DNA of 64,000 bases from CBDDFS01 sp965227255 (GCA_965227255.1 CBDDFS010000002.1:744001-808000), one strand, 5' to 3'; positions 31,044-41,135 are shown, numbered from the stretch's first letter. Notes: generated by a model not told the origin, from the letters alone. Program-made: numbers and translations.

Positions 31044-32180
31044 ATGAAGAGAAGACAATTTATTATTCTTTCAGCCATTCTTGTGATTATCGTGGTTATC
31101 GTGCTGGCGGTATCGTCCAGAATGAAGAAAGATTTCAAACCTGAAGCCAGAAAGGCAAGTATGACATATGTGCACACTGACCTTGCCAGGATTGAAAATC
31201 ATGACATTGTAATTAAAGGGAACGGTCGGCTTGGTTCGTCGAGAAATGTAACACTGATTGCTGAAGTGCAAGGTGAATTATTGGCAGGAACCGTTGACCT
31301 GAAGAGTGGTTCAAGCTTCCGAAGAGGGCAGTTTCTTTTTGGGATCGACGACAAAGAAGCCCGACTAAAAATGCAGGCAAGGAAAAGTGGATTTCTAACT
31401 ATGCTGGCAACAGCATTGCCTGATTTGAAAATTGATTTTCCTCAAACATTCGATCGATGGGAAGACTTCTTTGAGAGCATAGATGTCACAAAGCCACTTC
31501 CGGAATTGCCTGAAATCGAAACCATCAAGGGCAAGACTTATCTGGCCTCTAAAAATATCCTGGGTGAGTATTATTCAATTCAAGCTGACGAGGAATTACT
31601 TACAAAATATAAAGTATATGCCCCTTTTGATGGGAATTTCGTTGACGTTATGACAGAGCTGGGAACCGTAGTGAATCCTGGTTCACAAATTGCAAGGATT
31701 ATTCAAACAGGCGACCTTGAAATTCAGGTCCCTCTTTCTGTAAGTGAAGCTCATTATTTGACGGTCAACCAAAAAGCAGACGTTTTTGTTGAAGGCGAAG
31801 CTGTGGCCATTGAAGGTAAAGTGAGCAGAATAGGACAGTACGTTAATCCAAACACACAATCGGTTGATGTATTCGTGAGAGTGAATAGCAATGCTGAGGC
31901 AAGACTCTACGATGGAATGTATGCCGAAGTAGAGATCAATGCCGGCCACTTGGAAAACGTGGTTAAAATTCCGAGAAGGGCAATGATCGACGACAGACAC
32001 ATACTTGTAGTTCAGGATTCATTCCTCTTAACTCAGGAAGTAAGTACAACATTGAAATCTGAAGGCTTTAATTTCATTACTGGTGTAGACAACGGCACTG
32101 AGATGGTTGTTGAGCCCATGTCGAATCCAAGTGACAGCATGATTGTAAAAACTATACGGGTAGATGAGAAAGGTAGTTGA
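31044..32180 (+). CDS. RND efflux periplasmic adaptor (membrane fusion protein)
   Basis: 378 residues. An N-terminal membrane helix or uncleaved signal (about 5-26) is followed by lipoyl/barrel-sandwich, hairpin and beta-barrel domains: LIAEVQGELLAGTVDLKSGSSFR at the first lipoyl half, VYAPFDGNFVDVMTELGTVVNPG at the second half, and IPRRAMIDDRHILVVQ in the membrane-proximal domain. It bridges the inner-membrane pump and outer-membrane channel. The hairpin is short. It is the first gene of a three-gene operon; its end overlaps the pump gene by 17 bp. Confidence 0.93.
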   Translation: MKRRQFIILSAILVIIVVIVLAVSSRMKKDFKPEARKASMTYVHTDLARIENHDIVIKGNGRLGSSRNVTLIAEVQGELLAGTVDLKSGSSFRRGQFLFGIDDKEARLKMQARKSGFLTMLATALPDLKIDFPQTFDRWEDFFESIDVTKPLPELPEIETIKGKTYLASKNILGEYYSIQADEELLTKYKVYAPFDGNFVDVMTELGTVVNPGSQIARIIQTGDLEIQVPLSVSEAHYLTVNQKADVFVEGEAVAIEGKVSRIGQYVNPNTQSVDVFVRVNSNAEARLYDGMYAEVEINAGHLENVVKIPRRAMIDDRHILVVQDSFLLTQEVSTTLKSEGFNFITGVDNGTEMVVEPMSNPSDSMIVKTIRVDEKGS

Positions 32181-35100
32181 TTTCTTCATAACCCGACCAA
32201 TTTGGGCGAATGCAATTTTAATTGTTGTTCTGCTTTTTGGATTGGTCGCCGTTCTTACGATGTCCTCATCGTTCTTTCCTGAGCTTGATCCAACGAGAAT
32301 TACCGTAAGCGTATTTTACCCTGGTGCCTCTCCCGAGGAAATGGAGGAAGGTGTCACGGTGAAAGTTGAAGAATCATTAAAAGGAATTGCGGGTATTGAA
32401 GAGACTTCATCTTCCTCTCAGGAAAATTATGCTGTTGTTACCATAAAGACTTATCAGAATTACGATCTCGATGAGGTTGGCACGGAAGTGAAGAATGCCA
32501 TAGATGGAATTTCCTCCTGGCCGGCGGGAGCTGAGAAACCGGTGGTGATTGTACAGAAGACAAATGGAATGGCCGCCATGGTGGCCTTCGTTTCGCTAAG
32601 TGGTGATGTGGATCGGTTTACTTTAAAAGAGGCCGCGGAGGATGTTGAAGACGATCTTCTTAAGTCGGGCAAAATCTCGCAGGTCAATATTACAGGATAC
32701 CCGGTTACCGAATTCTCTATTGAAGTCAGGGAAAGCGATCTGCTTCGATATAATCTCACATTTGATGATGTCGCTACTGCAGTTAGAACTAACAATCAGG
32801 ACATTTCAGCTGGCACGATCAAGACCAATACCGAGGAACTTCTGATTCGAAGCAGGGCGAGAAGTACTGAAATAGAAAAGCTTTCCGATATAATTATCCG
32901 TTCAACAAGTGAAGGTGAAATCCTGAGGGTAGGTGACGTTGCGAATGTTAAATTTCAATTTGCCGACACCCCTAATGAGTCCTTCTTGAATGGCAAAAGG
33001 AATGTGGTATTTACTGTAACCAAACTACCAAGCGAAGATTTGGGGAGCATCTCGGATTTTGTGACTGACTATGCTGAAAAGTATAATGAGAAGCACGAAA
33101 ATCTTGAGATGACAGTGATGTTCGACTTCAATACCATGCTCAACGAAAGGATCAAATTATTGTTGAATAATGGTTTTGTCGGATTGATTCTTGTGTTGAT
33201 TACTCTTGGGTTGTTCCTTAACCTCAGATTATCTTTCTGGGTTGCTGTAGGGATTCCGTTTTCCTTTATGGCCATGTTCCTTGTTGGTACATTCTATGGT
33301 ATGACAGTGAACATGATTTCACTATTCGGAATGATCCTTGTTGTGGGTATTCTGGTGGATGATGGTATCGTAATCGCCGAGAATATTTATTCTCACTATG
33401 AAAAAGGCAAGCCACCGCACAAAGCTGCCTTGGATGGCACAATGGAAGTTCTTCCCGCCGTATTTACATCTATCCTTACAACGGTTGTTGCCTTCAGTGT
33501 CCTCTTATTTGTTGAGGGAATGGAGATGATGTCTGAGATGGCTTTTGTTGTAATCGCGGCCCTCCTTTTCTCCTTACTTGAGGCCTTCTTTGTATTACCA
33601 TCTCACCTTTCAAGCAAGCACATTGTCAAGAACAAAAAGAAAAGAAAGTTCTCGTTTCGGGCCTATACCGATCGATTTATTGCATACATGAGAGACGACC
33701 TCTATTCGGGAATGCTCAAGTGGGTAATTAAAAACCGTACTCTGGCATTTTTCATTCCGTTGATTTTCATTTTAGTCGTGAGGTATCTTGTGAATTCAGG
33801 AATCATTCAGACTACCATATTCCCTGACATGCCTTTTGATGATGTAAAAATTGAAGTGGCTTTCACACCGGGAGAAAGAGAGGATAAGACTCTCGCTTTC
33901 CTGAATTATTGCGAAGAAAAAGTTCAGGAGATCGCAGCTGAGTTAGAAGAAAAAACGGGAGAAAAACACATAACATATACGTCCGTTTCGGTTGGGGCCA
34001 CTGAAGGACTTGGGGAGTCGGGAGCTAATACCGGCATGGTTCGTGTGAACGTTGACCTGGAAGATAAAGAGATCTCAAGTTTTGATCTTGTAGATATGAT
34101 AAGGGAACGTATTGGAGAGGTGAAAGATGCCGAGAAATTTACTATTGGGGGTGAAATGCGCTGGGGAAAACCCGTTTCCATTTCACTTCGTGGAAAGAAT
34201 TTCAGACAGATCAAGGAGGCGAAAGAGTATCTAAAAGATGAATTAGCTGCAATGTCAAGTCTGAAAGATGTGACCGATAATGCAGGACTTGGTAAAAGAG
34301 AAATTCATCTTAAGTTAAAGCCAGAGGCGTACATGTTGGGTATGAATCATGGTGAAATTTCCAGACAGATTAGGCAGGGGTTTTTCGGAGATGAAGTTCA
34401 GCGATTGATTGTAGGTACAGATGAAGTTCGGGTATGGGTTAGATATCCTGAAGAGGATAGAAGCAGTCTGCATCAGCTTGAAACCATGAAGATCAGAACT
34501 CCGGGTGGTCAGCAGTATCCTTTGAAGCAAATTGTAGATTATTCAGTTGAAAGAGGAGAAGTGAATATTCGTCATTTTGACGGATCAAGAGAGATTACCG
34601 TCGATGCCAATAAGGCTGTTGCGTTTTCAAGTACGACGGAAATCATTGATGATATTAAGTCTGATGTAATACCGACGCTGGAAGCAAAATTCCCTGATGT
34701 GAATGTAGAATTTATGGGGCAGTCAAGAAGGGGCCAGAAATCTATGACATCCATGCTGATTGGAGTTGTTGCGGCCATCTTTTTAATGATACTGATCATT
34801 GCCTTGAACTTCAATTCACTGTTGCAGAGCTTCATTATCATTGGTATGATACCCGTTGGTATTTATGGAGGGATTCTTGGACATGGTATAGAAGGTTTTC
34901 CTGTCTCCATGTTGAGTGCATGGGGATTTATTGCCCTGATGGGTATCTTGGTCAATGACGCTGTTGTTTATCTCGATACCTTCAACCGAAACCTTAAAGA
35001 AAGCTATGATATTGATGATGCGATGTACAGGGCAGGAATTCAGAGGTTTCGCCCAATCATTCTGACATCGATTACGACAGTAGCCGGTCTTTATCCAATA

Positions 35101-35364
35101 ATCTTTGAAAACAGCTTCCAGGCCAAATTTCTGGTGCCTATGGCTATTTCTGTGGCCTATGGTGTGCTGTTTGGAACCTTCTTTATCTTATTGTTCCTTC
35201 CTGCCTTTGTCTTGACCATCAATGACATTAAGAGAAATCTTATTTGGTTATGGACGGGCAACAGACCTAGTCGAGTAGAGATCGAATCAACCATAGTTGA
35301 TATAAACAGACTGAAGGAAATAGATAGCATCGAGGAAGAGGTTCAAGAAATAGAGAGCATATGA
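32164..35364 (+). CDS. RND-family efflux pump, inner-membrane permease
   Basis: 1066 residues. AcrB/HAE-type architecture: TM1 at about 12-30, periplasmic porter halves, and TM clusters at about 335-480 and 870-1040. The TM4 proton-relay pair is present (GILVDDGIVIAEN). In TM10 the Lys of AcrB (AKNA) is replaced by Asn in LVNDAVVYL, so the relay differs from that of classical drug pumps. Substrate unknown: drugs, lipids or other amphiphiles. It overlaps the adaptor gene by 17 bp and the outer-membrane channel gene by 4 bp, so translation is coupled. Confidence 0.94.
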   Translation: MRKVVDFFITRPIWANAILIVVLLFGLVAVLTMSSSFFPELDPTRITVSVFYPGASPEEMEEGVTVKVEESLKGIAGIEETSSSSQENYAVVTIKTYQNYDLDEVGTEVKNAIDGISSWPAGAEKPVVIVQKTNGMAAMVAFVSLSGDVDRFTLKEAAEDVEDDLLKSGKISQVNITGYPVTEFSIEVRESDLLRYNLTFDDVATAVRTNNQDISAGTIKTNTEELLIRSRARSTEIEKLSDIIIRSTSEGEILRVGDVANVKFQFADTPNESFLNGKRNVVFTVTKLPSEDLGSISDFVTDYAEKYNEKHENLEMTVMFDFNTMLNERIKLLLNNGFVGLILVLITLGLFLNLRLSFWVAVGIPFSFMAMFLVGTFYGMTVNMISLFGMILVVGILVDDGIVIAENIYSHYEKGKPPHKAALDGTMEVLPAVFTSILTTVVAFSVLLFVEGMEMMSEMAFVVIAALLFSLLEAFFVLPSHLSSKHIVKNKKKRKFSFRAYTDRFIAYMRDDLYSGMLKWVIKNRTLAFFIPLIFILVVRYLVNSGIIQTTIFPDMPFDDVKIEVAFTPGEREDKTLAFLNYCEEKVQEIAAELEEKTGEKHITYTSVSVGATEGLGESGANTGMVRVNVDLEDKEISSFDLVDMIRERIGEVKDAEKFTIGGEMRWGKPVSISLRGKNFRQIKEAKEYLKDELAAMSSLKDVTDNAGLGKREIHLKLKPEAYMLGMNHGEISRQIRQGFFGDEVQRLIVGTDEVRVWVRYPEEDRSSLHQLETMKIRTPGGQQYPLKQIVDYSVERGEVNIRHFDGSREITVDANKAVAFSSTTEIIDDIKSDVIPTLEAKFPDVNVEFMGQSRRGQKSMTSMLIGVVAAIFLMILIIALNFNSLLQSFIIIGMIPVGIYGGILGHGIEGFPVSMLSAWGFIALMGILVNDAVVYLDTFNRNLKESYDIDDAMYRAGIQRFRPIILTSITTVAGLYPIIFENSFQAKFLVPMAISVAYGVLFGTFFILLFLPAFVLTINDIKRNLIWLWTGNRPSRVEIESTIVDINRLKEIDSIEEEVQEIESI

Positions 35365-36722
35365 GATTTGTGGGGATAATATTGGCCTTCTTGTTTCTTC
35401 ATCAGAACATGCAGGCCCAGGAAGAGCTTTCATTGAGTCGTGCCATTGAAATTGGTTTGAAGAACAATTATGACATTATTGTGGTCAAGCAGAATGTAGA
35501 GATTGCTGCCAACAATAATACTCAGGGAAATTCCGGACGATATCCCAGCCTTTCTTTCGGCCTTACACAACCAAATCAGGCCTCTGACCAGATTCAGACT
35601 GCTTCTCCTTTCCAGCCGAGAGGAACGACAATCAGTAGTACCATCTCTCCATCACTGGATTTGAACTGGGTTTTGTTCGAAGGATTTAAGGTCAACATTA
35701 CAAAGAAGAAGTATGAAAAACTTCAATTCGAATCAGAGGGAAATGCAAGCATAGTTGTTTCTAATACTGTGCAGGCCATTGTACTCGGTTATTATCTCAC
35801 GAGCCTCGAAAAAGAGAGGCTTGATGTTTTTGAGAAGACGTTGAAATTGAGTCGTGATCGCTATACCTATGTTAAAGTGAAACATAATTATGGAGGTGCG
35901 GTAACCACGGATCTTTTATTAGAAGAAGGGAATTATCTGACCGACTCGGTTAACTTCATCAATCAACAGCTGACTTACAGAAATGCTGTGAGATCGCTGA
36001 ATCAATTATTGGCAGTTGATGATCTGGACACTGAATACGTGATCACGGATGAAATCAGAGTACCTGTCGAAAATTATGAGCTGAAGGATCTTGAAAATAA
36101 GATGCTTGAGAACAATGTAGACCTGAAAACTAAATATTTAAGCCAGTCTATAATAAAGCATGATCTCGAATTGGCTAAAACGGAAAGATATCCCAAGATC
36201 AATATGAATGCACGTGCTTCAAACAACTGGGGGCGGGTTGATCAGAGTGGTGCAGAATTCTTTCAAAATGGTGAATTCGTAAAATTACCTGAAGATCAAC
36301 AGGTTCTGACTACACAGAACAGAACATATGCAGTTAATTTTACGCTAACATACAATCTGTTTAATGGGCACAGAATACACACAGCGATTCGAAATGCTGC
36401 AATCAGAGAAGACATAGGCAATATCGAAATCGATAAGCTGACCTTATCGCTGAGGAAAGATCTCTATACAGATTATGATAGCTATGAAATCCGAAAGCAG
36501 ATATATGGAATCAACAAAAGAAAGCTTGAGGCTGCCGAAACGAATGTGGATATAACAGAAGATAAATTCAAACTGGGTGCAATATCTTCTTTTGATTTCA
36601 GAACTGTTCAGATTAATTACCTCACTGCCGCCCTGGCTGAGTTAAATTCAAGATACGGACTGGTTGAATCTGAAATTTCCCTCATGAGACTTACCGGAAC
36701 AATCCTTGAGGTATATAAATAA
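35361..36722 (+). CDS. TolC-family outer-membrane efflux channel
   Basis: 453 residues. A signal peptide (MRFVGIILAFLFLHQNMQA then Q) precedes an OEP/TolC fold: LSLSRAIEIGLKNNYDI and a second internal repeat near AKTERYPKINMNARAS, with long coiled-coil helices. It completes the tripartite pump with the adaptor and permease encoded immediately before it (4-bp overlap). It ends shortly before the nusA promoter. Confidence 0.94.
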   Translation: MRFVGIILAFLFLHQNMQAQEELSLSRAIEIGLKNNYDIIVVKQNVEIAANNNTQGNSGRYPSLSFGLTQPNQASDQIQTASPFQPRGTTISSTISPSLDLNWVLFEGFKVNITKKKYEKLQFESEGNASIVVSNTVQAIVLGYYLTSLEKERLDVFEKTLKLSRDRYTYVKVKHNYGGAVTTDLLLEEGNYLTDSVNFINQQLTYRNAVRSLNQLLAVDDLDTEYVITDEIRVPVENYELKDLENKMLENNVDLKTKYLSQSIIKHDLELAKTERYPKINMNARASNNWGRVDQSGAEFFQNGEFVKLPEDQQVLTTQNRTYAVNFTLTYNLFNGHRIHTAIRNAAIREDIGNIEIDKLTLSLRKDLYTDYDSYEIRKQIYGINKRKLEAAETNVDITEDKFKLGAISSFDFRTVQINYLTAALAELNSRYGLVESEISLMRLTGTILEVYK

Positions 36723-36736
36723 TATGTTTACATTTG
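36706..36736 (+). promoter_or_regulatory. Promoter of nusA-infB (TTG, 20 bp, TACATTTG)
   Basis: TTG at 36706-36708 and TACATTTG at 36729-36736 are separated by 20 bp, matching the Bacteroidota -33/-7 arrangement. The same TTG-N20-TACATTTG layout occurs at sucC. The -33 element lies within the end of the TolC-family gene. Confidence 0.65.
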
Positions 36737-36763
36737 CAGCGAAATTGAAAATAGAATAGAACG

Positions 36764-36789
36764 AGAGGGGACAACAGTCCCCTCTTTTT
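36764..36789 (+). terminator. Terminator-like hairpin in the nusA leader, possible attenuator
   Basis: AGAGGGGAC (36764-36772) pairs perfectly with GTCCCCTCT (36777-36785) around the loop AACA, and TTTT then A follows. It lies about 25-45 bases downstream of the expected nusA transcription start and 50 bp upstream of the nusA ATG. It can end transcripts of the RND operon, but also those from the nusA promoter itself. Confidence 0.8.
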
Positions 36790-36838
36790 ATACTCAGTTT
36801 CGAAACGAAAAATTTATAATCAAATAAGAGCTTAAGAA

Positions 36839-38074
36839 ATGGCCAGTGTAAATCTGATTGAATCGTTCTCGGAATTCAAAGAATTCAAGAACATTGACAG
36901 AGCTACTATGATGAGTATCCTGGAAGAGGTTTTCAGAGGTATGATTCAAAAGAGATGGGGAACCGACGAGAATTTCGATGTGATCATCAACATCGACAAA
37001 GGTGACCTTGAATTATGGAGAAACAGAGAAATCGTTGATGACGGTGATATTGAAGACGGAAATCTCCAGATTGCATATTCTGATGCAATCAAAATTGAGC
37101 CTGACTTCGAAGTTGGGGAAGAAGTTTCTGAAGAAGTAAAACTGGAAGATTTTGGAAGAAGGTCGGTTCTGGCTTTGAGACAAAACCTTGTTTCAAAAGT
37201 CCTTGAACTTGAAAAAGACAATCTTTTCAAGAAGTACAAAGACAGAGTTGGTGATATTGTTACTGGTGAAGTTTACCAAATCTGGAAGAAAGAGCTATTG
37301 GTTCTTGATGATGAAGGGAACGAATTGATCCTGCCAAGAACTGAGCAAATCCCGAGTGACTTCTTTAAAAAAGGAGATACACTTAGGGCTGTTGTAGACA
37401 GCGTTGAAATGAGAAACAACAAACCTTTGGTTATCCTTTCAAGGGTGAGTCCTGTTTTCCTTGAGAGACTCTTCGAATTGGAAGTTCCAGAAGTATTCGA
37501 CGGACTGATCACCATTAAGAAGATTGTGAGAGAGCCGGGTGAAAGGGCAAAAGTTGCTGTTGAATCATATGACGATAGAATTGATCCGGTTGGTGCCTGT
37601 GTTGGTATGAAAGGAAGCCGAATTCATGGCATTGTTCGTGAATTGAGAAACGAGAACATTGATGTGATCAACTTTACAAGCAACATTCAGCTTTATATCA
37701 CGAGGGCATTGAGTCCTGCCAAGGTTTCTTCTATCGTGATTAACGAAGAAGAAAACAAAGCTGAAGTATATTTGAAACCTGACCAGGTTTCATTGGCTAT
37801 TGGTAAAGGAGGTTATAATATTAAATTAGCGGGTTCATTGACCGGTTATGAGATTGACGTGTTCAGAGAATTGGAAGACAATGCTGAGGATGTTGAATTG
37901 GATGAATTCGTAGATGAAATTGATGAATGGATCATCGACGAGCTGAAGAAAGTAGGTTGTGATACAGCCAAAAGTGTTCTTGAGTTGAGTGTTGAAGATC
38001 TTGTGAAGAGAACAGACCTCGAAGAAGAGACAATTGAGGAGGTCAGAAAAATATTTGAATCAGAATTCGAATAA
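36839..38074 (+). CDS. nusA: Transcription termination/antitermination factor NusA
   Basis: 411 residues. Binds RNA polymerase and nascent RNA, controlling pausing and termination. N-terminal domain about 1-130; S1 domain about 135-200 (GDIVTGEVYQIWKKELLVL); KH1 and KH2 about 205-345 (DPVGACVGMKGSRIHGIVREL, then VSLAIGKGGYNIKLAGSLTGYEI); and a C-terminal helix-hairpin-helix segment (VGCDTAKSVLELS). It is followed after 20 bp by infB, the conserved pairing. rimP, which usually precedes nusA, is not here. The leader contains a terminator-like hairpin, which would suit autoregulation by NusA. Confidence 0.97.
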   Translation: MASVNLIESFSEFKEFKNIDRATMMSILEEVFRGMIQKRWGTDENFDVIINIDKGDLELWRNREIVDDGDIEDGNLQIAYSDAIKIEPDFEVGEEVSEEVKLEDFGRRSVLALRQNLVSKVLELEKDNLFKKYKDRVGDIVTGEVYQIWKKELLVLDDEGNELILPRTEQIPSDFFKKGDTLRAVVDSVEMRNNKPLVILSRVSPVFLERLFELEVPEVFDGLITIKKIVREPGERAKVAVESYDDRIDPVGACVGMKGSRIHGIVRELRNENIDVINFTSNIQLYITRALSPAKVSSIVINEEENKAEVYLKPDQVSLAIGKGGYNIKLAGSLTGYEIDVFRELEDNAEDVELDEFVDEIDEWIIDELKKVGCDTAKSVLELSVEDLVKRTDLEEETIEEVRKIFESEFE

Positions 38075-38094
38075 AAAAAGTTAGAAAGTAGTTT

Positions 38095-40731
38095 ATGGCA
38101 GTTAAAAGGTTAAGTAAAGTAGCGAGAGAGTTCAATATTGGTATCAGCACTATCGTTGATTTCCTTAAAGGACAGGGTATTGATATTGAGTCAAATCCAA
38201 ATACCAAATTGGACGAGGAGGCCTATAACCTGCTGGTAAACGAATTTCAATCAGAGAAAAACGTTAAGGAGGAATCCGATACCATCGCCAAATCTCGACT
38301 CGACTTACTGGATGAAGATCCGAGAGATCAAAAACCGGAAGAGGAGATCCTGATCACGAATGTTCAGGGAACGGCTGACGAGATTTTACCTGAGAAGGAA
38401 GAAGAAGTTGTTCCTGAACCTGAGGAAGAAAAAGAGGATGTTAAGGTCATTGGTAAGATCGATTTGGACTCAATGAATCTGAAAACCAGACCCGGCAAAA
38501 AGGCCAAGGAAGAAGAGAAGAAAGAAGAAAAGGTTGAGGATGTAACTGAAGAGCCTGTTGAAGAAAAGGCACCTGAAGTTGAAGAGATTAAAGAAGAGCC
38601 TAAGAAGGAGATAAAGACGAACATTGAGAAGCTTGATGGTCCTAAGGTTCTTGGAAAGATCGAACTCAAAGAAGAGCCAAAGAAGAAGATACCAGTGGCA
38701 TCTTCATCGGAAGAAGTAGAAACGGAAAGAAAGAAAAGAAAGAGAAGGAAGAGAGTTTCTAAAGATGGTTCCCCGGCAGGAGATGGTAAAAGGACAAAAG
38801 CTCCAAGAGGTCCGGCCAAACCTGAATTGTCTGACAAAGAAATTCAGGATCAGATCAAGGATACCCTTGCACGATTGACAGGTGGAGGAAAATCAAAATC
38901 CGCCAAATTCAGAAAGGCCAAAAGGGATGCCGCAAGTGAGGCAGCTCAGAAGGAACAAGAAGAAAGAATACAGCAGGAAAGTGTATTGAAAGTAACAGAA
39001 TTTGTTACTGCCAATGAACTTGCAAAGATGATGGACGTAAATGTGAACGAAGTCATCTCTGCCTGTATGACGCTTGGAATCTTCGTTTCTATCAACCAGA
39101 GACTTGATGCTGAAACTTTAACTATCGTAGCCGAAGAGTTTGGTTATGAAATTCAATTCGTTACTGTGGATGATCAGGAAGCAATTCTTGAGCAGGAAGA
39201 TGACGAAGAAAACATGGCTGAAAGACATCCGATTGTCACGGTCATGGGACACGTTGACCATGGTAAAACATCCTTACTGGATTACATCCGAAAAGCAAAT
39301 GTGATTGCCGGTGAAGCCGGGGGAATTACGCAGCATATTGGTGCCTATATGGTTGAGGTAAGCGATGGTCACAAAATCACCTTCCTTGATACACCAGGTC
39401 ACGAAGCCTTTACAGCGATGAGGGCAAGGGGTGCTCAGGTGACGGATGTCGTTATTGTGGTGGTTGCTGCTGATGACAGTGTGATGCCTCAAACAAAGGA
39501 GGCCATTAATCACGCTCAGGCAGCCGGTGTGCCAATTATAATTGCCATCAACAAGATTGACCGTCCAAATGCCAATGCGGATAAGATCCGTGAAGAACTT
39601 TCAGGTATCAATATCCTGGTTGAGGACTGGGGAGGAAAGATTCAGTCTCAGGAAATTTCCGCCAAGGAAGGTACAGGTGTTGAAGAGCTGCTTGAAAAAG
39701 TATTGCTTGAGTCCGAGTTATTAGAACTTAAAGCCGACGAAAAGAAAAACGGTGTAGGTACAGTTATTGAATCAAGTCTTGATAAGGGAAGGGGCTATGT
39801 TACTACCATTCTTGTTCAGTCGGGAAAAGTTGAGATAGGTGATGTAATTCTTGCCGGACCGTATTCGGGAAAAATCAAAGCCATGTTCAACGAACGTGGT
39901 CAGAAAGTTAAGGTTGCAGGACCGTCTGTTCCTGTTTCCATTCTGGGTCTGAACGGAGCGCCGAATGCTGGTGACAAGTTCAACATCATGAGTGATGAAA
40001 GAGAGGCTAGAAACATTGCCGTGAAGAGAGAGCAGCTTCAGCGTGAGCAGGGAGTGAAGACTCAAAAACATATTACACTTGATGAGATTGGAAGAAGGAT
40101 CGCCATAGGTGACTTTAAGGAATTGAATGTTATTATCAAGGGTGATGTGGATGGATCCATTGAAGCGCTGGCAGATTCATTGCTGAAACTCTCAACCGAA
40201 CAAATTCAGGTGAATGTAATTCACAAATCTGTTGGTCAGATCTCAGAGTCTGATGTGATGCTTGCTGCAGCTTCTGATGCCATTATCGTTGGTTTCCAGG
40301 TACGTCCTTCAATAGGCGCCAGAAAAGTTGCCGAGAAAGAAGAAATCGATATTCGACTTTATTCCATCATCTATGATGCCATTGATGAAGTGAAAGCTGC
40401 CATGGAAGGAATGCTTGCACCAAAAGTGGAAGAAAAGATTGTTGGATCTGCCGAAATCAGAGAAATCTTCAAGATCTCTAAAGTTGGAACCATTGCAGGA
40501 TGTATGGTGAAAGAAGGTAAGATCAATAGAAAGAATGGTATCCGTGTGATCCGTGATGGTATTGTAGTCTACACCGGAGAGCTGGGTTCACTGAAGCGTT
40601 TCAAAGACGACGTGAAAGAAGTTGCATCCGGATTTGAATGTGGACTGAACGTCGAGAACTTCAACGACATCAAAGTTGGAGATATTATCGAATCTTACGA
40701 GGAAGTAGAGATCAAGCAGAAACTCAATTAA
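38095..40731 (+). CDS. infB: Translation initiation factor IF-2
   Basis: 878 residues. GTPase that brings initiator tRNA to the 30S subunit. The IF2_N module (about 1-50) is followed by a long, highly charged linker (about 60-290) with alternating Glu-rich and Lys-rich blocks, and a second N-terminal module at about 300-355. The G domain starts at about 380, with GHVDHGKTSLL (about 385), DTPGHEAF, NKIDR and SAK-type EISAKEGTG. Domains II, III and C2 follow. Cotranscribed with nusA. The 3' end overlaps the convergent SPOR gene by four bases. Confidence 0.98.
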   Translation: MAVKRLSKVAREFNIGISTIVDFLKGQGIDIESNPNTKLDEEAYNLLVNEFQSEKNVKEESDTIAKSRLDLLDEDPRDQKPEEEILITNVQGTADEILPEKEEEVVPEPEEEKEDVKVIGKIDLDSMNLKTRPGKKAKEEEKKEEKVEDVTEEPVEEKAPEVEEIKEEPKKEIKTNIEKLDGPKVLGKIELKEEPKKKIPVASSSEEVETERKKRKRRKRVSKDGSPAGDGKRTKAPRGPAKPELSDKEIQDQIKDTLARLTGGGKSKSAKFRKAKRDAASEAAQKEQEERIQQESVLKVTEFVTANELAKMMDVNVNEVISACMTLGIFVSINQRLDAETLTIVAEEFGYEIQFVTVDDQEAILEQEDDEENMAERHPIVTVMGHVDHGKTSLLDYIRKANVIAGEAGGITQHIGAYMVEVSDGHKITFLDTPGHEAFTAMRARGAQVTDVVIVVVAADDSVMPQTKEAINHAQAAGVPIIIAINKIDRPNANADKIREELSGINILVEDWGGKIQSQEISAKEGTGVEELLEKVLLESELLELKADEKKNGVGTVIESSLDKGRGYVTTILVQSGKVEIGDVILAGPYSGKIKAMFNERGQKVKVAGPSVPVSILGLNGAPNAGDKFNIMSDEREARNIAVKREQLQREQGVKTQKHITLDEIGRRIAIGDFKELNVIIKGDVDGSIEALADSLLKLSTEQIQVNVIHKSVGQISESDVMLAAASDAIIVGFQVRPSIGARKVAEKEEIDIRLYSIIYDAIDEVKAAMEGMLAPKVEEKIVGSAEIREIFKISKVGTIAGCMVKEGKINRKNGIRVIRDGIVVYTGELGSLKRFKDDVKEVASGFECGLNVENFNDIKVGDIIESYEEVEIKQKLN

Positions 40732-41135
40732 TCAGATTTCGTGTATTGATTAAAAGGTTGGATTATGTCAGGGGTGACATAAGATCCCGGGTATTCTTCT
40801 TCAATCTGTCTGTGAAATTTCTCCGCCTCTAGTTTGGTCTGAAAATCACCTACCTTAATTATGAAAAAGGGCTGCTGATAAACTTCGTGAGCCTGAATTT
40901 CAGTGTATCTGGAAGCAAATTTGGATTTAACCTTTCTCGCTTCTTCCTTTCTCGAGGATGAAATAATCTGTATTCTATATCCTCTGATTTCATGAGTCTT
41001 GTTGTATCGCTCAGCCAATTCCTCAATCCTTGGATCAGCGGTAATACTTATACTGCTGTCAGAAGTCTGACCAAAAATCCTCTGGGCTGAAAATAAAGTT
41101 ATGGCGATAAAAAGAGTGAAAAGATACTTCTTCAT
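40728..41135 (-). CDS. SPOR-domain exported protein
   Basis: 135 residues. A signal peptide (MKKYLFTLFIAITLFSAQ) precedes a short linker and a SPOR domain (about 50-128: RGYRIQIISSSRKEEARKV, then PFFIIKVGDFQTKLEAEKF). SPOR domains bind denuded peptidoglycan at division septa. It is a minimal protein with no other catalytic domain. It converges on infB with a four-base overlap. Confidence 0.88.
   Translation of the reverse strand: MKKYLFTLFIAITLFSAQRIFGQTSDSSISITADPRIEELAERYNKTHEIRGYRIQIISSSRKEEARKVKSKFASRYTEIQAHEVYQQPFFIIKVGDFQTKLEAEKFHRQIEEEYPGSYVTPDIIQPFNQYTKSD

Noticed and set aside
38364..38837. Minus-strand frame of 157 codons opposite infB
   Set aside because: Antisense to the charged IF-2 linker, consisting mostly of Ser and Phe from complemented Glu and Lys codons.
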